Of a stretch of DNA of 64,000 nt, positions 16,785 to 25,034 are shown piece by piece. A model generated the notes under the pieces. The model searched no databases and had not been told where the DNA came from. It saw only the letters and a program-made list of their open reading frames with translations. Numbering within the stretch: the first letter of the stretch is position 1; every line of letters starts with the position of its first letter. The position numbers and the translations under genes were made by a program. Source of the stretch: Deltaproteobacteria bacterium (GTDB lineage: Bacteria > Bdellovibrionota > FAC87 > UBA2466); contig JACPWY010000030.1 of the NCBI GenBank assembly GCA_016196825.1, forward strand, positions 29,870 through 93,869, read 5' to 3'.

Positions 16785-18125
16785 ATGGGACCGAAAACGC
16801 TTCGCTTCGATCGGGGAACTCTTATCTTTGACGGGTACGATAAGCTGAGTCCGCCGATCCACAATTGTCGGTGGGACCAACGAGTGGGGCGATTTCGAGC
16901 CTGGGCCCACACTTACAAAGAGCTTCTGGGAATGGGGGATTGGAAAGACGAAACGCAGAATCTGCTCCCAGGCCTACACGCTCTGTCTCGCCCTGCACTG
17001 AGGCCTTATCAAAGCGATGGTTTAAAATCTTGGAAGGAATTGGGTGGGAGGGGAATCGTTGCGCTTCCCACGGGTAGTGGGAAGACGATTCTGGCCGTTG
17101 AGGCCATCTTGTCGTGTGGGGGCCCGGCTCTCATTTTAGTTCCCACTCGGGCACTTCTCTCTCAATGGCGAACGGTGTTGAAAAGATACATCGTTGAACG
17201 AGTAGGCATCATCGGCGACGGAGAATTCTCGCTTGAGCCCATCACCGTCTCGACCTTTGAAGGCGCCTTGAGGAGAATGGATCAGATCGGAAACCGCTTT
17301 TCTTTGCTTGTGGTGGATGAGGTCCACCACTTCGGTGCAGGGGTGCGCGATGAGGCCTTGGCAATGTGTACGGCCTCGGAGCGACTCGGCCTTTCGGCTA
17401 CCCCCGTTTCCCCAGGAGATCAGGCGGAAAGGCTTTCCCGTCTCATGGGGCCTACGGTGTTTTCTCTCGGGGTCTCCGATCTCACCGGAAAATACCTCGC
17501 GATGCTCGAGCGATCGGTCTGCGAGGTCAAACTCACTCCGCCGGAGCGCGTTCGGTATGAGCGGTGCCTGTCCCAGTTTAAGAAGGTATTTGTCCCCTAC
17601 CGGTGTCGAGCAGGGCCTGATTGGGGAGAGTTTGTGAAGTGGGCCAACACGACGGAGGAGGGAAGACGCGCTCTCCTTAGCTACCGCTCCGCCCGACAAA
17701 TTGTGAGTTATCCCCAAGAGAAGGCGACCCATCTGGCCCATCTTTTGACCCAGCACCGGGAGAGTCAGACGCTCATTTTCACCTTCGACGTGCCGACGGC
17801 CCACACTATCTCCAGAGAGTTTCTCATCACCCCCATTACGTCGCACACTCACCGCTCAGAACGGGAAGAGGTCCTGGCGAATTTTCGAAGAGGAAAACTC
17901 CGTGCTCTGGTTTCCTGTCGGGTTCTGAATGAAGGACTGGACGTTCCCGATGCCGAGGTCGCAATTATCGTGGGCGGCACGGCGCAACAAAGGGAGCACG
18001 TGCAGCGCGTGGGGCGCTGCTTGCGCCCCGCTCTGGGTAAGGTGGCGAAGCTCTATGAGCTCGTGGTGCAGGATTCCCTTGAGGTGAGGCAGTGGAAACA
18101 AAGGTCAAAGGCCCTTGCTTCCTGA
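16785..18125 (+). CDS. XPB-type superfamily 2 DNA helicase
   Basis: 446 aa. N-terminal 65 residues resemble the damage-recognition domain of archaeal XPB (LRFDRGTLIFDGYDKL...WDQRVGRFRAWAHTY). Then ALRPYQSDGL (Q motif), PTGSGKT with Lys100, DEVHH at 178-182, LSATP, and motifs V-VI (VLNEGLDVPDAEV, QRVGRCLRP). Archaeal XPB unwinds DNA in nucleotide-excision repair, together with Bax1. The Bax1-type gene follows with an 11-bp overlap, which is the arrangement seen in archaea, making the assignment strong. The region between the two lobes lacks long insertions. Codon usage looks like the neighbours. Confidence 0.85.
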   Translation: MGPKTLRFDRGTLIFDGYDKLSPPIHNCRWDQRVGRFRAWAHTYKELLGMGDWKDETQNLLPGLHALSRPALRPYQSDGLKSWKELGGRGIVALPTGSGKTILAVEAILSCGGPALILVPTRALLSQWRTVLKRYIVERVGIIGDGEFSLEPITVSTFEGALRRMDQIGNRFSLLVVDEVHHFGAGVRDEALAMCTASERLGLSATPVSPGDQAERLSRLMGPTVFSLGVSDLTGKYLAMLERSVCEVKLTPPERVRYERCLSQFKKVFVPYRCRAGPDWGEFVKWANTTEEGRRALLSYRSARQIVSYPQEKATHLAHLLTQHRESQTLIFTFDVPTAHTISREFLITPITSHTHRSEREEVLANFRRGKLRALVSCRVLNEGLDVPDAEVAIIVGGTAQQREHVQRVGRCLRPALGKVAKLYELVVQDSLEVRQWKQRSKALAS

Positions 18126-19257
18126 AGCACTCCTCCAATTCAGCGTAGTTGGAAACCAACTCTTCCCCCATTATCTACAGGATCATGACAGGCCGTGGTT
18201 GGAGCGGTTGATTGCTGAGTACTATCGGCATGTGGGGAAACCGTTCGGCGAATTGAAGGATCACTTGAAACGAGGCCTTCCCTTTCAAGTGCCTCCCGCG
18301 AAACGAGGGCTCAATAGGGTTTTCGGCAGAGAGACCCCTTCTGCCATCGCGCCGAGGGTACTCAGGCAAAATCTGTTTGCCGTCATGGCAACCGACCCCC
18401 TATCGAGAGAGCTCGGTCTGAGGCGAGTCGCCGAGTCTTTTGGTCTGACTCCGGCTGAGATCGAAATGTGTCTTTTTGCGGATCTGCCTGACGAGAGAAG
18501 TCTTCGCGAGCCTGCAGAGGCGGTATCCTCTTCTGAGTTGATGCTCAGATCGAACCATCTCATGATTCAGGGGTTTCTCACGAGAAGCCATGAACTTCGC
18601 TTCACGATTCTCGGCAGTGCCCACCGCGTCATCCGGCAGGCAAAGCTCCGCGGGCTGATCTGCGAGGTCGTTCGTGGGACAAGGCAGGATGATGTGTCGG
18701 TGGTTGTTTCAGGCCCCCTTTCCCTTTTTCAGAAGACGCTTATGTATGGACGCAAGCTTTCCGAGCTCTTGCCCTTTCTTGCCTGGTCCCATGGCTTTTC
18801 CGCGACGGCTTCGTGCTTGGTTCGTGGAGGCCACCAAAAGATTTCCTTCCTATCCGGAGATCCCATTTTTCCAAATGTTCCGCCCAAGGAGTTTGACAGT
18901 CGGGTCGAGGAGATGTTTTCGAAGAGATTTCTCAAGGTCGCCCCCCAATGGGATCTCATTCATTGCCCCGCTCCCGTCGAGGCCGAAGGGACTCTGATCT
19001 TCCCCGATTTTCTCATCCAAAACCGCGAAGACCCGGACAACAAATGGTGGCTCGAAATAGTCGGTTTCTGGACCCCGGAGTATCTCGAGAAGAAGCTTCG
19101 CCGTCTGAGAGCAGCGAAGTTAGAGAGGCTGATCTTGTGCCTTTCCGAAAACCTCAATTGCGGAAACGACACCCTCCCGAGAGGGTGTCGAGTTGTCTGG
19201 TTCAAGAGAGCCATTGAGCCAATGAATGTTTTATATATCATTGAAAACAATAACTAA
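18115..19257 (+). CDS. Bax1-like nuclease (DUF790), partner of XPB helicase
   Basis: 380 aa from TTG 18115 (read as MLPEALLQFSVV). The TTG start matches the family N-terminus MLP..LL...V....P.YL. The C-terminal nuclease core has the PD-(D/E)xK-like arrangement FPDFLIQ ... WWLEIVGFWTPEYLEKKLRRLR, the DUF790 hallmark. Bax1 is a structure-specific endonuclease that binds XPB and cuts repair bubbles. It overlaps the helicase by 11 bp. The tail IENNN is AT-rich where the intergenic toxin-antitoxin promoter begins. Confidence 0.85.
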   Translation: MLPEALLQFSVVGNQLFPHYLQDHDRPWLERLIAEYYRHVGKPFGELKDHLKRGLPFQVPPAKRGLNRVFGRETPSAIAPRVLRQNLFAVMATDPLSRELGLRRVAESFGLTPAEIEMCLFADLPDERSLREPAEAVSSSELMLRSNHLMIQGFLTRSHELRFTILGSAHRVIRQAKLRGLICEVVRGTRQDDVSVVVSGPLSLFQKTLMYGRKLSELLPFLAWSHGFSATASCLVRGGHQKISFLSGDPIFPNVPPKEFDSRVEEMFSKRFLKVAPQWDLIHCPAPVEAEGTLIFPDFLIQNREDPDNKWWLEIVGFWTPEYLEKKLRRLRAAKLERLILCLSENLNCGNDTLPRGCRVVWFKRAIEPMNVLYIIENNN

Positions 19258-19267
19258 ACTCATTATA

Positions 19268-19296
19268 TTGACATGCACATGCATGTCTAATTAAAA
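19268..19296 (+). promoter_or_regulatory. Promoter overlapped by palindrome upstream of the RHH/PIN module
   Basis: TTGACA at 19268-19273, then an 18-bp palindrome GACATGCA-CA-TGCATGTC (19270-19287) and an AT-rich -10 region (TTAAAA at 19291). The operator overlaps the -35. The predicted start of transcription lies only a few bases before ATG 19305, so the leader would be very short. Confidence 0.6.
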
Positions 19297-19304
19297 TGGG
19301 CTTA

Positions 19305-19544
19305 ATGAGAACCACTATCGAAATCTCCGAAGAACAACGTGCCGAGCTTCTCAAGCTGGCAGCTCAGCGTGGGCTCAAGGGATTCTCTCAAATCGTCAAA
19401 GAGGCGCTTGATACGTACCTTCGGGGGATCAGGGAGAAGCGCGAAGTTATTAACGCTGCTCTGAGTTTGAAGGGGGCTTTCACCGGAAAAGACGCGGAGG
19501 ATTTTGAAAGGCGTGTTTCGGAAGTTCGAAAGGTTTGGCGTTGA
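19305..19544 (+). CDS. vapB: Ribbon-helix-helix antitoxin (CopG/VapB-like)
   Basis: 79 aa from ATG 19305; ATG 19296 would lie inside the -10 region. MRTTIEISEEQRAELLKLAA is the RHH strand-helix, with GFSQIVKEALDTYL the second helix. The C-terminal tail ALSLKGAFTGKDAEDFERRV probably wraps the toxin. It binds its own promoter palindrome and neutralises the PIN toxin, whose ATG follows its stop codon directly. Confidence 0.85.
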   Translation: MRTTIEISEEQRAELLKLAAQRGLKGFSQIVKEALDTYLRGIREKREVINAALSLKGAFTGKDAEDFERRVSEVRKVWR

Positions 19545-19919
19545 ATGATTCTTGACACTGATGTCCTTGTTGATTTTCTCCGGGGCCAGGGTGCAGCGGA
19601 ACGCGTTGCTGTCGAATTGAAAAAGAGACGAGCATTCACCACGGCCATCACGGCTTTCGAATTATGGGCGGGGGCTAAGACCTCTGAACAGGCGGCTGCT
19701 GTAGAGACTCTTCTCGGTGCGCTTCCTATTTTACCGCTCGAGACTCCCGGTGCCCGACGCAGTGGCGAAATACAGCGCGCTCTTGAACAAAAAGGCACCA
19801 CCATTGGAATGGCGGATTCCCTGATTGCTGGAATCTGTCTCGAGCAAGGCAAACCTCTTCTCACTCGCAACAAGAAACATTTTGAGCGAGTTCCGGACTT
19901 GCAGCTGATCGATCTGTGA
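19545..19919 (+). CDS. vapC: PIN-domain toxin (VapC family)
   Basis: 124 aa. MILDTDVLVDFLRG contains the first catalytic Asp, TTAITAFELWAG the conserved Glu, and GTTIGMADSLIAGICLEQG the central Asp pair of PIN ribonucleases, with the terminal LLTRNKKHFERV. It would cut tRNA or other RNA when freed from its antitoxin. Starts immediately after the antitoxin stop (TGA ATG). Confidence 0.9.
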   Translation: MILDTDVLVDFLRGQGAAERVAVELKKRRAFTTAITAFELWAGAKTSEQAAAVETLLGALPILPLETPGARRSGEIQRALEQKGTTIGMADSLIAGICLEQGKPLLTRNKKHFERVPDLQLIDL

Positions 19920-19966
19920 CCTCAAACGAGCTTGTTCATCCAGGTCTTAAGACTCATTACCGCCCC

Positions 19967-21097
19967 CTACCCAAAATCCTCGGGCCCCTCGTCAGCTGGC
20001 TTTTCCTTCTTCGTGATGATGTCTGCGAGTTTGGCGTGATCAGGTTGGCCGATATATTGGCCAACCTCGGTGATGTCGATTGGTTCTTTCTGTTCGCAGT
20101 AGGCCTTCTTGGCCGTCTGAATCCGGACCACCTTCTGCTCGAGCTGGGCCAGCGGGATCTCGCCCTTTTCCACGGCCACAATAATCGCGTCGATCTGCGC
20201 CTGGGGCACGCCGGCTTCGCCCTTATAGATCAGCATGTCGCAGCCGGCTTGCACGGCGAGCACGGCCGATCGGATCGGATCCCATTTGTCGGCGATGGCC
20301 TTCATCTCGAGATCATCGCTGATGATCAGTCGGGAAAAGCGCATCTTGGTGCGCAAAAGATCCGTCAGTGTCGCCTTCGACAGCGTCGCTGGGTACTCCG
20401 GGTCCAAATTCCTATTCATGATGTGTGCGGTCATCACACCCTCAACACGGCTCTTGATCACGCGCTTAAACGGAATGAGTTCGAGCTCATCCAATTGCTC
20501 CATCGTCTTCGTCACAACCGGCAAGGCAAGATGGCTGTCTTCCGTCGTGCCGCCATGGCCCGGGAAATGTTTCGCCACTGCCATGACGCCCATCTTTTGC
20601 AAACCTCGGCAAACCGCTGAACCCATGCGGCCACAGACCTCGGGATCCTTCGAGAACGCACGAGAGCCGATGATGGGCGACTCGGGATTTGAGTTCACAT
20701 CGACGACCGGCGCGCAATTCATATTCACGCCGATCGCCTTGAGCTCTTTGCCGATCACCATGCCAAACTGAAATGCAACTTTCGGCGAACCCAAATCACC
20801 GATGTAATCGTTCCCCGGGAATTTCGTGAACGGCTTCACTAGGCGTGTGACCTTCCCGCCTTCATGATCGATCGAAACAACGAGCGGCGGGCTCCCCTTC
20901 GCCCGACAGCTGAATTGGATCTCATTGCTCAGTTCTGCGAGCTGCGTAGGAGACTGCACGTTGCCCTCAAAGTAGATCACGCCGCCGAGATTGCTCTCGG
21001 CGATGAACCTCTTAAAAGCGATGGGAACCGAGAAGCCGTCGAAACCCACAATGAAGAGCTGCCCGACCAACTGCTGAATATGTTTATGATTGGCCAT
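19967..21097 (-). CDS. nagZ: Glycoside hydrolase family 3 beta-N-acetylhexosaminidase
   Basis: 376 aa. VVSIDHEGGKVTRL, the mobile catalytic-loop motif KHFPGHGGTTEDSHLALP and the nucleophile-containing ISDDLEMKAIA are the NagZ pattern. The enzyme removes N-acetylglucosamine from muropeptides during cell-wall recycling. No signal peptide is seen, as expected for a cytosolic NagZ. The C-terminal about 35 residues are a charged Lys/Glu-rich extension. It is monocistronic between convergent VapC and divergent DTW genes. Confidence 0.9.
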   Translation of the reverse strand: MANHKHIQQLVGQLFIVGFDGFSVPIAFKRFIAESNLGGVIYFEGNVQSPTQLAELSNEIQFSCRAKGSPPLVVSIDHEGGKVTRLVKPFTKFPGNDYIGDLGSPKVAFQFGMVIGKELKAIGVNMNCAPVVDVNSNPESPIIGSRAFSKDPEVCGRMGSAVCRGLQKMGVMAVAKHFPGHGGTTEDSHLALPVVTKTMEQLDELELIPFKRVIKSRVEGVMTAHIMNRNLDPEYPATLSKATLTDLLRTKMRFSRLIISDDLEMKAIADKWDPIRSAVLAVQAGCDMLIYKGEAGVPQAQIDAIIVAVEKGEIPLAQLEQKVVRIQTAKKAYCEQKEPIDITEVGQYIGQPDHAKLADIITKKEKPADEGPEDFG

Positions 21098-21196
21098 TGT
21101 GAGCTAAGTTCAGGTTTTCAAAGTATAAGTTGATGAAGAGGGAGTTTCAAGGAGAGTGGAAATAGGATGGCACCTTGTGCTATCACTCGAGCTCCC

Positions 21197-21859
21197 ATGA
21201 ACGCCACACCTCCCAAAGTTCGGTGCCTCAGATGCTGGCAAAGTCCAGAGGCCTGTATCTGCTCCGCAATAGTCACCACGACCTCGCCTCTGCGCATTCT
21301 CATCCTCCAGCACCCTCAGGAATCGCGAAACCCCAAGAGCACCTCACGCCTCTTGGCAATTTCAATCAAGGGCTCTGTGCATAAGGTGGGACTCTCTTGG
21401 CGCTCACTCTCCGCGGCTCTTGGCGTCGACACAGCCCCCCGCAATTGGGCCGTTCTATACTTAGGTCCGCGCAAAGACTCAGCCGCCTTCAAGGCGAACG
21501 AGTCGATTCGCCTCACCGACCGCAAAGGGCTCACGGTCGCCGAGACCGATCTCGAAGGCATCATAGTTTTGGATGGCAACTGGAAGCAGGCAAAGACCCT
21601 CTGGTGGCGCAACGCCTGGCTCACTCGAATCAAACGCGTCATTCTCAATCCCAATCGCAACAGCGCGTACGGCGAACTCCGTCGCCAACCCCGCAAGAAT
21701 TGCCTTTCGACACTGGAATCCACCGCCGCCTGTCTGGCCGAACTCACGGGCCAGAAAGCGATCGAAACCATTCTTCTTTCCAATCAGGAGAAATTGCTCG
21801 AGCGCGTGTTAGAGCCTAACCCAAAATCCTTTCTACTCGGTGCGGTCAAAATGACCTGA
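21197..21859 (+). CDS. DTW-domain protein (tRNA-uridine aminocarboxypropyltransferase family)
   Basis: 220 aa from ATG 21197 (MNATPPKVRCLRCWQSPEAC). The zinc-type Cys cluster CLRCWQSPEACICS and the DTW-family core LDGNWKQAKTLWWRN and LRRQPRKNCLSTLE are present; the usual DxTW is read here as DGNW, a Thr to Asn change. The family makes acp3U on tRNA from SAM. The last 15 codons lie inside the left arm of the inverted-repeat element at 21811, so the native C-terminus may have been replaced. Confidence 0.7.
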   Translation: MNATPPKVRCLRCWQSPEACICSAIVTTTSPLRILILQHPQESRNPKSTSRLLAISIKGSVHKVGLSWRSLSAALGVDTAPRNWAVLYLGPRKDSAAFKANESIRLTDRKGLTVAETDLEGIIVLDGNWKQAKTLWWRNAWLTRIKRVILNPNRNSAYGELRRQPRKNCLSTLESTAACLAELTGQKAIETILLSNQEKLLERVLEPNPKSFLLGAVKMT

Positions 21860-21987
21860 CTCTTCGTCCTCCGCGGTCGGCATCCTCAGCGTGCCTATAG
21901 GCACGCCTCCGGTGCCTTCCTTGTGCGTCCTCGATTCAGGCCATTTTGCCACGCCCCTCCCGACGAAAGGATTTTGGGTTAGGCTCT
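21811..21987. mobile_element. MITE-like element with 23-bp perfect terminal inverted repeats
   Basis: The segment 21811-21833 is repeated as its exact reverse complement at 21965-21987. Inside, a second pair of arms matches imperfectly (CAAAATGACCTGA at about 21848 and TCAGGCCATTTTG at about 21943) and the centre is GTGCCTATAGGCAC. The left arm carries the last codons and stop of the DTW gene; the right arm ends at the stop codon of the DUF1844 gene. No transposase frame fits inside. Confidence 0.55.
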
Positions 21988-22337
21988 TAGCGGGAGACAT
22001 CCACAAAGCGCAACCGCACCTCGGCGAGCAGACTTTCAATCAGCTTTGATTCGTCGGTCGAGAGATTGCCGCGAGTCTTGTCGCGAATCATTCCCAGGAT
22101 GTCGATGTTCTGCTTCGCCATCTCGAGGTTTTTCTGCGTTTTCTTGGTGATGGGATCGGGCGCGATGCCCATATTGATGAGAGCTCCCGTTGCCAGGGAC
22201 AAACAAAACGTCGAGAAATCGACCTCATCGGGTGCACCCGTCGGAGGTTGCTTCGCCGTGAAGCCCTCTCCCTTGGTCTCCGCTTTTTCAGCGCTGTGGC
22301 GCTTGTCGACTACTTTGAAATCATTGTCCTTACTCAT
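21987..22337 (-). CDS. DUF1844 domain protein
   Basis: 116 aa from ATG 22337 (MSKDNDFKVV). The core VDFSTFCLSLATGALINMGIAPDPIT...NLEMAKQNIDILGMIRDKTRGNLSTDESKLIESLLAEVRLRFV matches the whole DUF1844 pattern. The function is unknown; a helical cytosolic protein. The stop codon abuts the right arm of the inverted-repeat element. The upstream membrane-protein gene ends 10 bp before its start. Confidence 0.8.
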   Translation of the reverse strand: MSKDNDFKVVDKRHSAEKAETKGEGFTAKQPPTGAPDEVDFSTFCLSLATGALINMGIAPDPITKKTQKNLEMAKQNIDILGMIRDKTRGNLSTDESKLIESLLAEVRLRFVDVSR

Positions 22338-22347
22338 GTTATCCCCC

Positions 22348-23007
22348 TCACGTACCGCCAGCGGCGGGAACTTCAGGCGTTGCGACCGGTTTCGCGGCCG
22401 GCACAACAGCCGGTTTCGCCTTCGCCTTTGCGGCTGCAGCGAGTGCCTTCAGACGATCCCGTCTGACCACCAATTCAGAATAATCGAGCGACTCCACCGC
22501 CGGTGGATCTTGCTTCGCCACCGGCAACTGCGTCACCGCTGCACCCATCTTGCCCAGCGATGAATGGTAAATTTTTTGGATCTTCGGCAACCGAAAATCC
22601 TTCGCCATCACAAAATTTTCCACGCCCCGCGCTTCAATACTGATGACCGCCTTATTCGACTGATTGTTACTCTCGATCAGATCTTTGAAATTGTTGTTGA
22701 GCTCAATCGGCACAAAGAACGAGCTCTTCTGAGCCGAATCAAAGGTCACCGTAAACTGCGAATCCTTCACAAACCGAGCAGGGCTAAAGAATCTCAACCG
22801 AATCCGCCAAATCTGAACAGCGTAAACACCCGTATCCCAGGTCACTGAGACACCAATCGTCCCCGGCATTCCCCCGGCCGTCACATGCAGGGTCGGCCGC
22901 GCCCTGCGATTGCGCGCTCCGAACACGGCCAGGATCAAGGTATAAAACCCTGCCAGAAATCCCAAGGACGCCATTACGGCCAGCGTCAGCGAAAGCATTG
23001 TCCCCAT
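22348..23007 (-). CDS. Membrane-anchored protein of unknown function
   Basis: 219 aa. One N-terminal transmembrane segment (LTLAVMASLGFLAGFYTLILAVF) is followed by a beta-rich extracytoplasmic region (TLHVTAGGMPGTIGVSVTWDTG, RLRFFSPARF, FTVTFDS) and a Lys/Ala/Pro-rich tail (KAKAKPAVVPAAKPVATPEV) typical of wall-spanning linkers. Located 10 bp before the DUF1844 gene and probably co-expressed. Not recognised. Confidence 0.55.
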   Translation of the reverse strand: MGTMLSLTLAVMASLGFLAGFYTLILAVFGARNRRARPTLHVTAGGMPGTIGVSVTWDTGVYAVQIWRIRLRFFSPARFVKDSQFTVTFDSAQKSSFFVPIELNNNFKDLIESNNQSNKAVISIEARGVENFVMAKDFRLPKIQKIYHSSLGKMGAAVTQLPVAKQDPPAVESLDYSELVVRRDRLKALAAAAKAKAKPAVVPAAKPVATPEVPAAGGT

Positions 23008-23082
23008 AGCGCTCTATCTCCGTGATCTCCAGTATTTATCACCACACCGCGCCCCTTGTCGAGCCGCCGGCAGGTTGGAAAA

Positions 23083-24282
23083 TCAGCGGTGAAGTAGGGC
23101 CTTCACCAGTTCCCGGATTTCGCGATTCGTGGCTTCACGGTCTTTGGATTTGAGAATCGCGGTCAACGCCGCGGCGAAATCGCGACCGGAGGCCTGGAGG
23201 CGAACCCAATCGTTCATTCCAAACAGGGAAAACGGCGCCGAGGCAGGCCGAAAACCGAAACGCGAGTACAGGCGGGTCCCGGGCAAGTCATTCGGGAAAA
23301 CGTAGGTCCTATCGAGTGTATTGGTGGCTGCGCTGTAGCTCGGGTCGAGCAGTTGGGCGAGGGCGACCGCAACTATTGTGGTGAAGGCGTTGTTGCGTTC
23401 CGCGTAGTCAGAATCGATAGCGAATCCCGACGGCTCGATCAGTTCGTGCTGCCAATAGAAGACAAATTGTTTGCCGTCCGCCGACTGCTCCATTCGATAG
23501 GGAGCTCCCCTGAGCTCAGTGCGATCCAGCAAAGCTTCCGGCGGAGCGTAGGTTTCCCAGGCCATCCGAGGCACCAAGACATGGTTGGAAAATTGTCGCA
23601 TCGGAAGCGAAGCTCGGTAGAGCATTTCATCATCGGCAGTCATGAGTGGGAGAGAGGGCGCTGCCAGCGCCTTATAGATCGGACCCCAGGCTCCGTAAGC
23701 CTCTTCCACTCGCGGCGCCGGGCCCCGGAGATCTATGTACGTACGGCCTCCGAATGGAGCGCGAATAAACTTCAAAGAGGCCACAATCGCGTGACTACGT
23801 CGATCTCTCACAACCGCATAGGTCGTGGAACCGGCGAATGGAAAGCGAAGCGCTTCCAAGCGGGCGTAGAACTCAGGAGTCCAATTTCGACGAGCCTCCT
23901 GACGAGCGATGAACCCACCGGCCTCCTCAATTTGGGCTTGGGCCGCCTGAATCCCGGGCGTCGCGGATTCGTCGCCTCGGAAAACGCCCATCTCGTTTTC
24001 AAAAGCTGACACTTCCAGAGTGAGTTTCCCTAGGTCGTACCGTCGAGTGGCAAAATACCGAACATAGCCCGCCCGCGGATCCACGAGGACCGGGAGACGA
24101 GAGACCGTCATGCACTCCCGTCGAATCCCGAGTCGCTCAAAGATCGGATCGAGTGAATAGAACTGGCCACCAGCTAAGAGAGTCTGCACCGAACAAGGCA
24201 GTTCCACGGGGAACGATTCCGCCACAAAAAATAGGAAGGCCAGGGTGATCCTAGTGAAGTGTTTCACGCAGAAGGGCTCCAA
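23083..24282 (-). CDS. Putative secreted protein of unknown function
   Basis: 399 aa. A signal-like stretch (FTRITLAFLFFVAESFPVEL) opens the protein; GTG 24267 is an alternative start that would make it sharper. No domain is certain, but AERNNAFTTIVAVALAQLL and LPGTRLYSRFGFRP resemble the tail of N-acetyltransferase (GNAT) folds, as does a long mid-region with many aromatics. It overlaps the TetR gene upstream by 32 bp, so the two are likely co-transcribed and this gene may be under TetR control. Confidence 0.5.
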   Translation of the reverse strand: MEPFCVKHFTRITLAFLFFVAESFPVELPCSVQTLLAGGQFYSLDPIFERLGIRRECMTVSRLPVLVDPRAGYVRYFATRRYDLGKLTLEVSAFENEMGVFRGDESATPGIQAAQAQIEEAGGFIARQEARRNWTPEFYARLEALRFPFAGSTTYAVVRDRRSHAIVASLKFIRAPFGGRTYIDLRGPAPRVEEAYGAWGPIYKALAAPSLPLMTADDEMLYRASLPMRQFSNHVLVPRMAWETYAPPEALLDRTELRGAPYRMEQSADGKQFVFYWQHELIEPSGFAIDSDYAERNNAFTTIVAVALAQLLDPSYSAATNTLDRTYVFPNDLPGTRLYSRFGFRPASAPFSLFGMNDWVRLQASGRDFAAALTAILKSKDREATNREIRELVKALLHR

Positions 24283-24925
24283 TGGAGTGCTTCGCCAGTT
24301 GCCGCACGGTTTTGAGATCCCTTGCCTCCGTGACCAAGCAATAGAGATTTCCCATAATCAGATTTTGGATCGCTTTAGCCAGATCCCTCGCTTCTCCCAT
24401 CGGGAGCTCCGGCCGCAGACCGACCACAATCGCGGTGAGGCGCTGACTGCCGATGTCGGCGTGTCCGGTGTTGAGTGCCTTGTGACCGGGGTCCAACGCA
24501 CAGAGATGGTGAAAGAAGATAATGTTAGCGACCTTCTCACGATTCTCGTCTACCCACTGCAAAGTTTTCTCGAGGTAAGTATCGAGCTTTTCTTTTGGGG
24601 TGGTCGCGCGTTCGAGCGCATCAACAACGAATTTTTGGAACTGATATCGGCCCAACTTGATGCACTCCTCAAAAAGACGGTCTCTGTTGGGGTAGTAGGT
24701 CTGAATCAGCTGGCGCGACGACTTCGAAATCCTAGCCAGCTCTTCGTAGGTCAGATTGTGTAACCCCTTCTTCGCGATGAGGCGGGTGGCCACCTCAACA
24801 ATCCGAAGTTTTGTTCTCTCCCCTTTTCTGAGGCGCTCACCAAACAGAGGCAAGACCTCGGAAATGCTGGTTTTTCTATTTCCGTGTGGCCGCACAACTT
24901 GCATAGCCGAGATTTCATACAGCAA
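24251..24925 (-). CDS. TetR family transcriptional regulator
   Basis: 224 aa. The HTH reads RIVEVATRLIAKKGLHNLTYEELARISKSSRQLIQTYYPNRDRLF, the standard TetR fingerprint. The C-terminal ligand-binding domain (IIFFHHLCALDPGHKAL) is unassigned. An ATG at 24904 is possible. The inverted repeat at 24962-24986, placed between this gene and the divergent secreted-protein gene, is a likely operator for both. Confidence 0.85.
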   Translation of the reverse strand: MLYEISAMQVVRPHGNRKTSISEVLPLFGERLRKGERTKLRIVEVATRLIAKKGLHNLTYEELARISKSSRQLIQTYYPNRDRLFEECIKLGRYQFQKFVVDALERATTPKEKLDTYLEKTLQWVDENREKVANIIFFHHLCALDPGHKALNTGHADIGSQRLTAIVVGLRPELPMGEARDLAKAIQNLIMGNLYCLVTEARDLKTVRQLAKHSIGALLRETLH

Positions 24926-24961
24926 ATCGACCCTATGCGGCTACCCCCGTGGAAATAAAAT

Positions 24962-24986
24962 AATTATAGTCATGACGACTAAAATT
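24962..24986. promoter_or_regulatory. Putative TetR operator in divergent promoter
   Basis: A 25-bp imperfect palindrome with arms AATTATAGTC and GACTAAAATT around ATGAC (one mismatch). On the minus strand the repeat contains TATAAT (24963-24968) as a -10 for the TetR gene, and a plus-strand TTGACA follows at 24988, so binding would control transcription both ways. Confidence 0.55.
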
Positions 24987-25034
24987 ATTGACACATCACG
25001 TCGCGTGTGAAAAACAGGGTTCAGGAGGTAAGAA

